NCBI GenBank assembly: GCA_032622095.1
Contig: CP136069.1
Coordinates: 67,663,319-67,727,318, forward strand
DNA length: 64,000 nt
Direction: 5' to 3'
Source: Siphonodentalium dalli
Taxonomy: Eukaryota > Mollusca > Scaphopoda > Gadilida > Siphonodentaliidae
Shown: positions 46,671-59,666 of the stretch, piece by piece
How positions within the stretch are numbered: position 1 is the first letter of the stretch
Layout of the letters: each line of letters opens with the position of its first letter
Notes under the pieces: model-generated
The model's database searches: none
What the model saw: only the letters and a program-made list of their open reading frames with translations
Told to the model about the DNA's origin: nothing
Position numbers and translations under genes: made by a program

Positions 46671-47640
46671 GAAAACAAGGGTGATAACTGTTTTGTTATC
46701 TGACAATGGAGTACACACGAACCTCCTAATAGCAGGCATAAATGCGCGCATATATTCTTTAATCCAGTTCAAAAAGCTAATTTTATGTTGGAATCATCGC
46801 TATTTAGAAAATAAAACATTCATAATCTGGATCAATTAACAGACCCGTCATTTGCGCAGATATTCTCCGGTCAGTTTGCTGGTTGCATTGTGGAAATCGG
46901 TTCACGGAAAGAGGAGTAAAGCAATTTCGAATTTGAGTAGCCGTGCAGCGAAATGTTCGGTTTCGTTTCAAATGAGAGTGAAGACGCCGACAGACGTGTT
47001 AATTTCCAGAATGCTAAAATGTGGAACTAACACGTTGTAGTAGTGCAAACAGAAATTGACATCTGTCACAGATCGTTACGCAACATACGGGTATTCTCTG
47101 AAGTCTGATGAATGTATTGAAGAAAAGAAATAATCAATTGATAAACAGCAAAGAATGGCTATTTGATCTAGTGCATAAACGTAGTTGTAACGTATGTACA
47201 TCGTATGTGCAATTGTCTGCAGCATACCAACAACATAATAAGGTTTATCTATTTGTCCCACGGTCTTTATTATTGATATAAAAAGGTCCAATATGAAGAT
47301 TACACCTTATAACAGATACGTGTCTGTGATAACACCATTTATACATAGCGTGCTTTAATTGCAAATAAAAAAACACACTATTATGCAAATTAGCAAACAC
47401 CACAGTTCGCGGTTGTTATGAAACAGTGGGGTTTATAAAAACAGTGTTTTTCGAAATTATCAGAGAGCTTTCATAGAATCTCTGCGCGGTGAGTTCTTCG
47501 TAGTTCTATGTTTACTGGTAACAACTGAGCGGTCAACAACTGAGACAATGTTACCCTCGAGGGTAATATGGTGATTTATCGCCCGCCATGTGACGCACTC
47601 TCAGCCAATCAGAAGAGAGGAAAATGGGATGAAGGATAAC
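46671..47640. other. Right-arm-specific insertion, no gene recognised
   Basis: The left arm joins the flanking sequences directly near 23,040, so this block is extra. TATCGCCCGC occurs at 46,544 and again at about 47,577 in the same orientation, near both ends. No coding sequence is supported. Confidence 0.5.
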
Positions 47641-47739
47641 AATTGTTATTATAGTACTATAGTATATATTGGTTATAAGGGATACTGATTGTCTGATATT
47701 GATAGTTGAAATTTAGATTTTTTGAAAATTTACGAATGG

Positions 47740-48430
47740 GACGCCTTCTTAAAGATGAAAAGGCTGTATTTTCTATATTCTTCGACCACTATCACTGATT
47801 TGATAAAAAAAAATCAAAACAATTCTGTCCTGAAACTAGATAAGTTCAATCATATGAATCAATGGCCATTTGATCGTCATTGTATTCTAGTGTGGTTATG
47901 TAAAACGGATTATGGTGCTGCTAGTGGCTGATAACCATAGGTAAATCTCAAGTAATTCGAGTACACACATACCAGATACAAATTATTCATGATCTAACAA
48001 AATAACACATTTCTCACAATACTTCTTGTTCTTAACCTGTTATTTTATAAACTAGGAACTTAATAAAAAGTAAAATAAGTTATGGAAAAAGATTTTCTGG
48101 ATCCTTAAATACATCTTTAAGCTGAAAAAATTAATAACATTTTAACTTTCCCATTTTCTGCTATATTTGTTTCTTACTATTGAAGAGGCTGTTTTTTCTA
48201 TATTATTTGACCACTATCACTGATTTCATAAAACAATCAATAAAATTCTGTCTTGAAACTAGATCAAGTTCAATCATATGCATCAATAGTCATTTGATCA
48301 TCACTGTATTCTAGTTTGGCTATGTAAAGCGGATTATGGTGCAGATAGTGGCACATTTATGCTGACAATCAAATAAATTTCAAGTAATTAGATTACACAC
48401 ATACCATATTCAAATAATTCATGTGTATGC
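47740..48430 (-). repeat. Two units of the 410-bp array repeat (inverted relative to the left arm)
   Basis: The minus strand reads ATGTGTGTAATC, CATAATCCGCTTTACATAGC, TTTTATTAAGTTCCTAG twice, collinear with the 20.2-22.9 kb array but with fewer units. Confidence 0.85.
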
Positions 48431-48534
48431 TAATTATGTGTCCTGGAAAACTGACAAGTCGAATGGCTAAAAGCTGCCTTACTATAGTACTGAATGGTTT
48501 TCCAAACATTTGAGCGTCTATGCACATGTTATTC

Positions 48535-48690
48535 CATGCAGTCTAGATCGGTGGCATCGATGTCATGGCCATCCGATCGGCGTGAATAAACCTGTTCTAC
48601 TTCGCGCATATTCTCAAAAAAGTATGTTTACATGTATATAGGCGATTTCGAAACCAGAGCGTAACCATTTTGAGCTAAATTTAACAACAT
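48535..48690 (-). pseudogene. Relict of a second GPCR tail (right arm)
   Basis: The minus-strand translation MLLNLAQNGYALVSKSP (from 48,690) matches the GPCR TM7 MLLNFAQNFYVLISTSP. It is followed by TTTTTTGAGAATATGCGCGA (FLRIC region) and a tail-like stretch. It corresponds to 19,966-20,120 in the left arm and is somewhat better preserved here. Confidence 0.75.
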
Positions 48691-48737
48691 TTTACAGCTG
48701 TGCAACAGAAAGTACACTATACTCTCTCTGATGTGGT

Positions 48738-49799
48738 CTAATTGGTCGACACCGTTGTCATGGCCGTCTGGTCGGAGTGAACATACATGATTTCCTTTCG
48801 GCATATTCTCAGAAAGGTTTTTCTGTAATTTGGTGATGTCGAAATCAGGACATAAAAATTCTGAGCAAAATTCAGCAACATCACCGCATTGCAGATGTGC
48901 CACAGTAGGTCAACTGTAGTCTCTGTGTTGTTGTCATAGAGATGCGGATATGACTCTTTGTAAATTAATTCAACTGACTCAACAATGGCCTTTGGAAACA
49001 ACGAAAGAAACGATATCATTGCCACGACAACCAGTGCGAAACTTGTACGATCAACCGCTTGTTTCGCATCTGTGTTCCCATGACGGGCGCTTTCCCCTCT
49101 AAACGCTGTTATCTGCCTTCGTAATGTTATTATTGTCCACGTGGTCACGATGAAAATGATTAGCAATGGTAGGTGGGTTCTGATGATCATTTGAGTGGTA
49201 AAAATTGCGACGGAATAATCGTCAAGATGCTTACAAAAGTCAGCGTGCACACAAACATCACATATGAAGTAATAAAGATGTAACACGCTCGCTGCTATGG
49301 TAACGAACAGGACACACATGTGGGCTTTTGTCTTTGTGCACCATGAGTTTCGCTTTAATGGGAACACAACAGCGATGAGTCGGTCAACCCCCAGTGCCGC
49401 CATCAACCAAGGGGAAACAAATCTGCTTATCGCTAGCGGCACTTTCCAAAATAAGCATGGGACTATATTCATGTAGAATGTCTGAACGAGCTGATCTTTT
49501 CCGCGAAACTTCTCCAGAGTATCTTCAGTGACTGTTTGAATAAGAACGAATGTGTCGAAGAACGCTATATATCTCAAGTACACTGAGTATGAGAACTTCC
49601 GGAATGACGTCACGCTCATCAATCCGAGGATCATCACGTTACCTATCGCTCCGATCACGGCGATACAAACAACACTCACGGCATACGCTTGTTCGTTAAT
49701 CAGGCCATACAGTTCTAACCTGTTTGGGTCCTCTGTTGAAACAGCCAATGTGACATTAGTTTCGTTAGCCACACACAACGAGGAGTTGACGTAAACCAT
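48738..49799 (-). CDS. Class A (rhodopsin-like) GPCR, peptide-receptor-like, copy 2
   Basis: A 353-residue single-exon paralogue of the receptor at 18.8 kb, on the opposite strand and pointing towards it. It keeps the three N-terminal sequons, IGNVMIL in TM1, the VDRL variant of DRY, the CTKTKA motif in the second intracellular loop, a Cys-containing second extracellular loop (CDVCVHADFC) and NFYVL in TM7. Most differences fall in the N-terminus, the first extracellular loop (KFRGKDQLVQ) and the second loop, i.e. the ligand-facing side; cytoplasmic loops are nearly identical. The stop of copy 1 is replaced by a sense codon (AAA TAA versus AAG GAA), giving 16 extra C-terminal residues. No internal stop or frameshift, so it looks functional. 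The ligand is unknown. Confidence 0.88.
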   Translation of the reverse strand: MVYVNSSLCVANETNVTLAVSTEDPNRLELYGLINEQAYAVSVVCIAVIGAIGNVMILGLMSVTSFRKFSYSVYLRYIAFFDTFVLIQTVTEDTLEKFRGKDQLVQTFYMNIVPCLFWKVPLAISRFVSPWLMAALGVDRLIAVVFPLKRNSWCTKTKAHMCVLFVTIAASVLHLYYFICDVCVHADFCKHLDDYSVAIFTTQMIIRTHLPLLIIFIVTTWTIITLRRQITAFRGESARHGNTDAKQAVDRTSFALVVVAMISFLSLFPKAIVESVELIYKESYPHLYDNNTETTVDLLWHICNAVMLLNFAQNFYVLISTSPNYRKTFLRICRKEIMYVHSDQTAMTTVSTN

Positions 49800-49984
49800 G
49801 TTTTATTGCTGTCTGGACTAATCACACTATGTATTTTGTTAGTTAATATCTCCCTGTGAGTATCAGCTAAACATCAAAATTCATCTAGTCGTCAAATGTT
49901 TCCGGTATTTTTTTTTGTTCTGCTGTTGAGTAATTCTTCTCGTTGAGTTATTTATGGCGTTAATCGCTGTGACCACAGGGTGCA

Positions 49985-49996
49985 CTGAAAATAAAA
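49985..49996 (-). other. Likely splice acceptor of GPCR 2 (5'-UTR exon)
   Basis: The minus strand reads TTTTATTTTCAG then TGCACCCTGTGGTCACAG, the counterpart of 18,141-18,152. The distance from the acceptor to the ATG is about 185 bp here, against about 690 bp in the left copy, which carries an extra ~520 bp (18,270-18,790). Confidence 0.45.
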
Positions 49997-50688
49997 GTTC
50001 ATAAATCAACAGAAAATTGTTATTTGCTATCTTTTTGAACTAATAAATCGATTCACCAATTCACTTACAAATGCAAGGCTATATTTATAGCCAATTTTAT
50101 GCTTGGGAACTTGCAACCTCAATTGGTAAATGCTTATAAGAACGTCCACATCTTTCTATTAACAACTGTAGGTAGAACAATGACGGATTTACGCACTCTT
50201 ATGTTTAATTACGCAGCGTCAAATAGTACGCGCAAGATCAAGTTATTTCGATGGAAGAACTAACTGGTCTGCGATAATTGTATTCACAATTATGACAAAG
50301 GTATGTGGGTGATGTTATCATGTTATGTTAGAACTTGTTATTTTGAATTAAGACAGTACTTTCACGCGTATCACTACGCGCACTCAAACGTCCTTTCGCC
50401 GTATCCATTTAAGTCAACAAGGCACGCTATTTGTTTTTAGCTCCGTGAATCTATAAATATCGGCGTCAATCATTACCCACCCGCCCCATTTCAGCAGCAC
50501 CAACGAATTAATATGAGATAGTATTGGACCTTTACTTTTTCACAATGTTTACTGAGTGTAGGAATGCGGTCATATTATAAATAAATGTATTACAATTTAT
50601 TCATATATAACAATTCATGTACATTTATGTGTGTATTCATTTATGTGGGCGTTTTTTACCCTCACCGTCCTTCATGCCATTCTAACAA

Positions 50689-53573
50689 TCTATATCTATA
50701 TTTGCGAATGTCTGTCTGTCTGTCTGTCTGTCTGTGTTCTATAGAAATTCACAGGGGACCATCTAGATGATGCCAAAGGGGTCTACTAGGAGTAGCTTTT
50801 TACGAGAAAGATAATGGTCGGGGTTAGAATGTTCTAAAGTGACGCCGTTGTTGTCAGGGGCAGAAACAAATTTGTCGCCGATTGTCACCAAACTTATATA
50901 TAATCATCCCCATAATATGAGGAATCTAATGGCGTGGTTTAAATATGTCAAAAGTGGCGTCGTTTGAGACAGGGATGAACGGAAGGGGAGAGGGGCACCA
51001 AAATGATAAACTTATTTTAGCGCCGATTTCCACCAATTAAAATTCGCGTCAGGGGTGCCCGGAAGGGGGGGAGATTTTATTTCTGTCGCCGATTGCCACG
51101 AAACTTACATATAATCATCCCCATGATATGAAGAATCCAACGGTGTGGTTTAAATATGTCAAAAGTGGCGTCGTTTGAGACAGGGATGAACGGAAGGGGA
51201 GAGGGGCACCAAAATTGATAAACTTATTTTAGCGCCGATTTCCACCAAATTGATATCTTTCTTCATGATACAAGGAACCTAATTGTGCGATTTAACAACG
51301 CCAAATTGTTGTTTTTGAATGAGAGATTGGGGTTGGCACTAAATTTGATAATAAGTCGCCGATTGCCACCACACTTATACAAAATCATCCCCATGGTATG
51401 AGGAGTCTAATGGTGTGGCTTTTGTCTGTCAAATGCGGCCTCATTCGAGCCAGGGTTGCATTGAAAGGGACAGGGGCACCAAAATTGATGCACAATTTGT
51501 TTAGCGCCAATTTCCACCAAATTGATACACGTTCTTATCCATGATACGAGGAATCTAATCGTGATTTAAAGACGCCATAGTGGTGCTGTTTGGGTGAGGG
51601 GTGAGAGATGGAGAGGGGATGGATTGGCACCAAATTTGATAAAAAAATTGTTTAGTCGCCGATTATCACCAAACTTATAAACAATCATCTCCATGATATC
51701 AGGAGTGTAATCGTGTGGTTTAAGGATGTCACAAGTGGGGCCATTCGAGTCAGTGGTGTATAGAGATGAGAGGGACACAAAAAATTATATCTATATGTTT
51801 AGTGTCGATTTCCACCAGATTGATACATATTATTCTCCGTGATACGAGGAATCTTATCGTGTGGTTTAGATACACCAAATTGGTGCCCTATGGGTGAGAG
51901 ATATGGGGACCTTAAATTTGATACGAATTTGTATACTCGCCAATTTTCACCAATTTCATATATATGCATCTCTAATCTCTAATGAGTCTTAGTGTGTGCA
52001 GCTTGAGTCCGAAATAGGGACGGGAGGGTCACCAAAACTGATACAAAATATTGTACCAATTACCATCAAATTCAGACACGTTCTTCTCAAATTATACAAG
52101 AAATAAAATCGTGCTGTCTGTCTGTATTTTTGTCTGTCTGTGTGCGTTCTATATATAACTTCACGCGGTACAATCGAGATGGTACCAAGGCGTTCTAAGA
52201 GGGGTAACTGTTTACAAGGAAGATAATGGTGCGGGTTAAAATTTTCTAAAATGACGCTGTTGGTGGGAGGGGAAATTAAACAAATATTGTGAAATAGTTT
52301 TGTCGCTGATTTCCACCAAACGAATACATAATCACCTTCGCAATATGGCGTTGTTCGAGTCAGCGTTGCATCAACAATTGATTTAATAAACCAAATTCCA
52401 CCAAATTCATACACGTTTTTTTCTAATGATATACCATGAATTAAATCACATTTGGTGTCGTTTGCGTCACGGATGGCGAGCGGATATGCACTAACATTGA
52501 TAAGATTGCTATTCGCCGATATCCACATATAAGTTATATACAGTCACCAGGCCATCTCCATATCATCTTAAGTAGTTGGGCGTTCACATTTCACAATCCC
52601 GGCATATGGTGACCCACATACGTCACTTGAACAATTGTATCTTCTTAACAGTCATATTTATATGGGAATGGCAATCAAGGCATTCACACAATGAGCTAGC
52701 AAAAAGAGATAACTAGAAGAAGCATTAAACGTATATTTATCATTCTGTTGAAGAGATACATATATTCGTGCAAACTGAGAGACCTCGAACCGTCAGAGGA
52801 TTGCATATATATAATAACAAAATTTAGTCTCTTCCATTCAATACAGTTTCCATAAAAAGTTACAATTTGTCAAGAGATATGGAAGGCCTGTTCAAAAATA
52901 GTGGTCACAGTGTGCAGTCAAATATAGTTTATTCTGATATACAATAAAATGCAGTTAGTAGCACAAGACTTTTCAGGATCCTACCAATACTGACATCTGA
53001 CAAGGGTTTTAGTACAGACTCATCGACTGACATAAACAACTCAAAATCTCGCTCTGTGCCTGGCACATGTAGCTGATATCTATGCGCAGCAACATTTCGT
53101 TTAAACTAAGAATATTTAGCCAATATATAGCACCATGAACAGAGGAGCACCTGGAAATTTCTTTGAAACATCTGTATCTTCATGGAGATATGATAGCCAG
53201 GTGTCCTCGAGATCTTAGTCCAACCCACTAGATTGATTGATACATCTCAATATGTAAAACCCAATTATCATCTTTTATCGAACTAATGTGTTTATGATGT
53301 TCATGTATCATATTATAACGTCTAATGTATACGCAGTTGTAAATAAATAAATACTTCATTATTGTTGGAACGGATTAATCGCGATAAACAGAATGACAAT
53401 TGACACGGTGAGCCACTACTTATATTCCATGACTGTAATAATCATGTTTTGTGATGCTATTTGAATATACAATTTATGAGAAAACGTATAACACTTTAAG
53501 CAAGAGCATTCTCTATTCCCAACAAATATTCACAGCATACATTAACCTGGGCAACGCCGGGTAACCCTGCTAG
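50689..53573 (+). mobile_element. Non-autonomous Helitron, 2.9 kb
   Basis: The 5' end TCTATATCTATATTTGCG follows an A, and the 3' end CTAG (53,570-53,573) precedes a T, the A|T insertion typical of Helitrons. Just inside the 3' end is the characteristic short hairpin CCTGG-GCAACG-CCGGG (53,546-53,561). A (TGTC)n run starts at about 50,708. The interior is tandem repeats of ~170 bp (CGCCGATT(G/T)CCACCAAACTT, ATCATCCCCATGATATGAGG, GGCGTCGTTTGAG). The head region recurs at about 52,120-52,260. No Rep/helicase ORF is present. It lies inside a right-arm-specific insertion. Confidence 0.82.
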
Positions 53574-56381
53574 TGTAAAATATAATTGTAATATACAATA
53601 TCGGTAGTTTATATGAAAATAAACTGCTCATTACACCACACAATATCTTGGCTTTGAACAAGCTTGCCCCTTGGCAGTGGACGCCCCAGAATATACTCAA
53701 CATCCATGGGCAGGGTTCCCTGGTATAAAAGTATACATTGGAATAGGCTATTATTCTTCTGGAGGAAAGTTCGGCATATATAAGCAGACGACATAATTTA
53801 TTAGCAGAAGGATTCGAATTAATTTTTGGGAATGCTCAGATATAAGTTCAATGTTGGTCGTTTGTTGAACTTATTATCTTAACATTTCCTATGCGAACTA
53901 CTCGTCAATGAGTGTTTAGTAAATAAAGGGTTAGATGTGTCCGAGTGAACCCAGTCTGTTGAACACTGTTAGAACAGTATCGTGAATATCACGACAAATA
54001 GTTGAGGGAACGGTTGGACCGTGATTTTCCCGTCTATTGTTCTGCTGTACTGAAGTGAGGCCACCTCTCCGTGATTCTTTTGTCAGTTCAGCAGTTTGTG
54101 TACGCCAGCGTATTTAGCTAACATGATATTACAATTTAACAATCATCCAATGAGAAACGATATCTTCCTATTCGAATGTGTATAGCATAACATGCACTGC
54201 TCACTCCCAACCCCGATCCAAAATGGCCACCGCCCAGAGGGGTGATAATAGTGCATCCATAAAAGTAAGGACGTATTCAATATTGTGAACTCCCTTGTAA
54301 CCTAACATATCAATAGCGATGTTCTTGTTAAAGTGACGTGGTCGTTTTTTAATTTTGATATTTTATAATTTATCGTTGACGGCACACCCCTGTGGTTTAA
54401 ACCGGATACCTCAGGTTTAAGTGATGCATTCGTCATATCTGGTTTAAACATGGTCTAGCCAGATTTATGGTTTAGCAGTAGTGTCTATACCGCCGAGGTA
54501 ATTAATCGTACTTGCCTAAAGCCGACATTTTGCGATTGGAAATTTATGAGTGAGAAGCGCTCACACCTGTAAAGTGCATGGGGATACTTTTTTTTTTCTT
54601 TCTTTTTTTTTGGCGTTTTATAACCTTAAATTGGCAACTAAACCATACCATTCGAAGGTTCAGTAAATCGGGTTTCGGTAGGCTAGCCCTCAGATGATGA
54701 TTCCGACTTGATGAAACCCTCGGACCAACACTTGGCTACTGGTACATGCTAGAGAGTTATATTTCTTATTTGGTGCTCGTGAACAGGACGCAACGTCAGA
54801 ATTGTTGGAATGAATTGACAAAAGGAAGGGTGCCGAAAAGTCACAGAGGGAATTAAGGAATGAGAAGGTTCACAACGCCCTGTATATACATATGTTGCGA
54901 CTAAATATGTTTGTGTCAATTTTGCCATAGGTTGGACATGTTTAGGGAGAAACATGTAGAAAACTAATGATGACCTATAGTGTTGCGTCAATTAAATTAG
55001 TCAGAGTTTTCACTTGTTTGGGGAGCAAAGTTAAGAAATTCAATCTGATCTTAATGTTTGTAAATTGGCCACAGTAATATAATATATTCGTTTATACGCT
55101 AGTATAGTTACCATTTCGTCAGTTGTGTTAAGTGGTTATCGTAACATGTGTGTCAATGTCATCCATGCAGGTTTAATGAAGGGTTGTGTTTTCAAAGTCT
55201 TGATATTCCTTTGTTAATGTTATACGTTTGACATTTCGGCCATGTGGCGTCTATTCATTTACATGTGCCTTTATATTTAAATAATTACACATCTGTGTGT
55301 CTCTTTCATTTTCCTATATTTTGATTGGACAAGTTCTAACAACGCCTTAGTTATTTGTAGCTTTTATTTCTCGATAAAGATGTAAGTGACCGAGTCACTG
55401 GCGTAGGAATTCGGGAAGTGTTAACATTTGCGCGAATCGAATGGCCCCGGGGCGAATTTACCTATAGTGTGTATGGTGTGGTCTTGGTTGCCGATCCTTT
55501 GTCGGTGAATTGAAAGTGTTGATTTTTTTAAATAATAAAATATGTAAAAAAAAATAACTTGTAACAATTAGATGGTTAGCAGCCTAATTCGATCGGCAAA
55601 CTTCATAATTTCCCATTCCTGATATAATTACAGAATGGCAATGCATTAGGATTCACGTCAAATTCATAAAGTATCTAACTTGTATTTTCCAATTCGAAAT
55701 GTGAATATGAATGACATTTTAATTTCGCCCAATAGTTCGAACTGGATACTCGACTAACGGAAATTGTGATATTTTACATGAGACAGATTTGAGCGCCATT
55801 TACATGAAGCCATTTGTACCTGGTATGTACACTTTTTAGGTAATTTTTGTTATTCCTGGAACATATTTTTGCCATGTAAACAGATATGTTCGGGGTACAT
55901 TTCAATTGTCCCGGGTATATTTTTTCAATGATTTACTCCACATAATGAGGTGGAGCAAATTCGTTTATGCCGGCTACAATTACCGATGTCACGGGCATGT
56001 AAACAGAAGAGACACATATACGTGGGGAAGATAAGTTGTGTTAGGCGCGATAACTACAGCAAAGGTAATCCGTTTCTCGTAAACTTTGAATTATGATATG
56101 TACTCATGAATATCTTGGAGATCGAAAACCAATCCTCTTCAAATTGTATTTCAGTTGATGTATATGCCTCCTGGTCGAAGTATTGCCCGGGTGTCTATTT
56201 CTCGACATATGCACAATAACTCAAACAAACGTAATCATATTTTGACTAATCTTGCCCAAGCATGCATGGTGTCTACTCATGAGCGTATTGTATGATATCG
56301 AAAACCAGTTTAAGGAGTTAAGCCTTCTAGATCCTGGTTGGTGTCTTTTCTGCCACAGTAAGCACGATAAATCAACAATAT

Positions 56382-57347
56382 CTGATTTTGATCAAATTTA
56401 TTTCTCAACTTAAGTTTGAAAACCAGTCTGGCCAAAACTTTATATCGGGAGTTATTGTTGCGTCTTATAAATATACTAGTGGATTTTTCATAACAAATGG
56501 CAGGTTACAGTATGATTTAAGCTGGTTTAAAGAATTGGAAGATTAATTGTATGTGTTTACTCAATAACAAAATTAGACTCACGTACATTTGGGAACATAG
56601 AATTTAAAGTGAATCCATCTGTTTATAATTGTGATTTCATAACATACATTGAACGGTTGGTGGCTTGTAGCAATTAAAACCCAATTAAATTTTCCTGGTT
56701 TTCTCGTCTCGTTGCAAATAGTAAATAATTAATTTAAGGGAAGCACACGTTGACGACATTTAGGACACATATTAGTTTTCTTTGGCCAATCGGCGTGACA
56801 TTTGATTTATTGTATTCTAAGATACATCACATATGCAGGACGTACGTGATCCAAATTTGGTCTACGTCGAACGTGTGGGTAAAATGTTATAGACGCACAA
56901 TCAGATTTTATGTCCCTAAATTATTATCACTTTGGAGGGGGGGGGGGGGTGGTAAACAGATTTGTTTCGAGTTGAGGAACCCATCAATCAAAGCTCAGAG
57001 TAAACATATTTCGATTTTTGAAATATTTGATTTTTGACCACCTCGAATATTTGGCGATCTAGCAAAAATTAGGCTGACTTCTTCCATAAATAGTACAAAC
57101 ATGCATAGACGCCGCTATGAGAGATCAAGCAAAGTGGCGAACCGCTGTATTATTAGTGGCGACCGTAAATTACATAATTAATTTCGGAAAATGAGACTAT
57201 GAAAAGTATCGCTCTCAACAAGAATACGGTATGTTGTGATAGTTGACGTGCGGATACATACATATACTTATTTATGAATCGGTAAAATGGTTTTATTCAT
57301 ACATATATGCAAGTTATATGGCACCATGCTGGTTACATATGACTCAT
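56382..57347. other. Non-coding stretch with a G-homopolymer
   Basis: No supported gene. A G-run lies at about 56,936-56,949. The sequence after the outer edge of the right arm has no match to the left flank. Confidence 0.45.
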
Positions 57348-58910
57348 ATGCGCTTTTATCGACTTTGAAAAAGCGTTTGATAAGGTGTGGCGCCCCGGGT
57401 TATGGCCAAAACTACTGCAATATGGAATAAGTGGAAAAGTATTCAAAATAGTCACGAATATGTACAGAAATATTAAATCATGTATTCAGGTTAATGGGAA
57501 TAAATCTGATTATTTCCCATGTCTTTCTGGAGTCAGACAGGGATTAAACTTGTCTCCTTTATTATTCTCTCTTTTTCTGAATGATCTTAAAACCTTTATG
57601 GATAATCAAAACGGAGTAAGTCTTAATAAAAATCGGTAGAGAATTGGAAACTGAACTGGGTATATTACTAGATCTATTCCTAATTTTATACGCAGACGAT
57701 ACAGTTATTTTAGCAGATGGCCCCAGAAAACTCCAGAAACACCTTGACAAATTCAGCAAATATTGCGAAAAATGGAAACTGAAAGTTAATGTTGAAAAGA
57801 CAAAAATTTTAGTCCTTTCAGGACGCAGCGTACCAAAAAATCGTGTTTTCAAATATGATGGTAAAATCATTGAAAGGGTTCAGAACTTCACTTATTTGGG
57901 AATAAACTTCAGACGATTTGGTTCTTTCGCGGCAGCAAAAACAACTCTTGTAGAAAAGGCAACAAAATCTATGTACGCATTAATTGGAAAGTCTAGAAAA
58001 AAATGCCTCTCGATCAGAAATATGTTTTATCTCTTTGATGCCTTGGTTTCGCCTATTACTCTGTATGGGTGTGAGCTTTGGGGATTTGCTAACAACGATA
58101 TAGTTGAAAACTTACACCGGAAATTCATTAAACACATCTTAAGATTAAAACCATTTACTCCGAATTACATGGTGTATGGCGAAAGCGGACGGCTACCGCT
58201 TAGTATAATGATTAACACACGAATGATCAAGTTTTGGTGCAAAGTGGTAAACAACGAAGATCGCGTATACAGAAAAGTACTACATAAATTAGCTTATAGC
58301 TTATCACATGAAAATGATTCCTGTTTCCATGGCTTCGTAAGATTCGCGACATTTTGCTTGATTCTAGTCAATCCCACTTATTGGGAGCTGATCAAATTAA
58401 GAATGTAGACCAGCTAATTGATTATGTAAGATGCTGCCTCATAGACAAATTTGTTTCGAGTTGGTCGACAGACATTGATAACTCTAGCAGAGGTGTCGTT
58501 TATTGGATATACAAGCACAATTTCCACTTTGAAGAATATCTAGATTGTAGTAATAGAAACGATCGAGAAACATTATGTAAAATCCGAACGTGCAACCACA
58601 AACTCCCAGTTGAGGTGGGTAGATGGCAAAACATTGATCTCGAAGATCGTATTTGCACGCTATGCTCTTCGTCAAGAGTTGGCGATGAATTCCACTACTA
58701 TTTAAGTGTGAAAATTGTTATTTACTTAGAAACCGCCTACTACCGAAAGAATTCACAGAAGGACCAAATGTTATAGTCATGAGCGAATTACTAAATACAA
58801 AAGACAAACATTTATATCGCCGGCTATGTATATTAATACGACACATTATAAAGGAATTTAATTATATTAGGAAAGACTGTGTATTACCCGTTGGTTCAAT
58901 GATATCATAA
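57348..58910 (+). mobile_element. Non-LTR retrotransposon RT fragment, 5'-truncated, multiple frameshifts
   Basis: Starts inside the RT domain at FIDFEKAFDKVW (57,355 on). It continues LSGVRQGLNLSPLLFSLFLND; the family usually has CxLSPLLF with Gly/Cys at the Leu-Asn site. A stop at 57,637-57,639 and a frame change follow, then LYADDTVILA (from about 57,690), the thumb-like FTYLGINF and YGCELWGF, and GESGRLPLSIMINTRMIKFW. After another shift near 58,360 comes LPVEVGRW with CTLCSSSRVGDEFHYYLSV. A final shift leads to the stop at 58,908-58,910. No endonuclease is present. The family is common in bivalves as I recall it; the clade is not assigned. Confidence 0.88.
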
Positions 58911-59164
58911 CTTTGTATATTATAGCGATGTTACATGTATATCTGATCCTATGTATTTTATATAACACTGTTATGTTCTGGATGAACCATGTTGACCACA
59001 TGTATATATGTAAATATTGTACACATATAATTATCTCCATACCTTTATTAAGGGAGTGAGAAATAAATTAATTGAATAGAAATACTATGTGTTCACGTGT
59101 GTGACAACATCCGTTGGAGAATTCCAATTTGAACTAGGAATCACCATATATGAAAGTTGTAAAT

Positions 59165-59475
59165 CACACTCGCGCATCCACCAAACTGACAATCATTTCC
59201 TGCCAGTGGAAATTGGTCGTTGGAACAATACATCGTACGTTAATCGGAAATGCACTTTTTGTACGAAGAAAGTCAATGGGAATGAATACCATGTTATTTT
59301 TGAATGCGAGTTTTTTGCCCGTGAAAGACATCTTTATTTACCAAAATCATATGTCAGAAATCACAATGAAAAGAAATTCAAAATTCTGTTAGCTAATAGT
59401 AAGACACATATTATGAGAAAGTTATGTAAGTTTATCCGACTTATTAATGAAACTACAAACTGCTCTCCTGGATAA
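59165..59475 (+). mobile_element. Second 3' fragment of the same LINE family
   Basis: HFLPVEIGRWNNTSYVNRKC with CTFC...GNEYHVIFECEFF repeats the C-terminal end of the element just upstream (LPVEVGRW, CTLC, GDEFHYYL). It ends at TAA 59,473-59,475, with an A-rich 3' tail to about 59,640 (AATAAAGACTTACAATTACA). It is 5'-truncated far more severely and lies in the same orientation. Confidence 0.82.
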
Positions 59476-59666
59476 CTTAATCATTGCACTCCACGTCACT
59501 TTCTTTTCTATTTCAAAACTATTGTTGTGTACTGACCGTTATACTTATGATTATATATATTCGAATACCATTACATGTATATATCACTTATGTATGTACA
59601 ATGGTGAATGAATAAAGACTTACAATTACAACAATAAAAATAGTTATCATAGGACTTTTTCGGCAA

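Larger units (their letters stand above)
46170..56381 (-). repeat. Right arm of the ~10-kb inverted duplication
   Basis: Reverse-complement counterpart of 13,382-23,385. The outer edge is near 56,381 (TATTGTTGATTTATCGTGCT on the minus strand against TATTGTCTGAGTTATCGTGC at 13,384). The inner edge is near 46,170 (ATTGGAAACGTGGTTGAATA, as at 23,350). Arm-specific insertions are 46,530-47,640 and 50,068-53,730. Confidence 0.9.
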
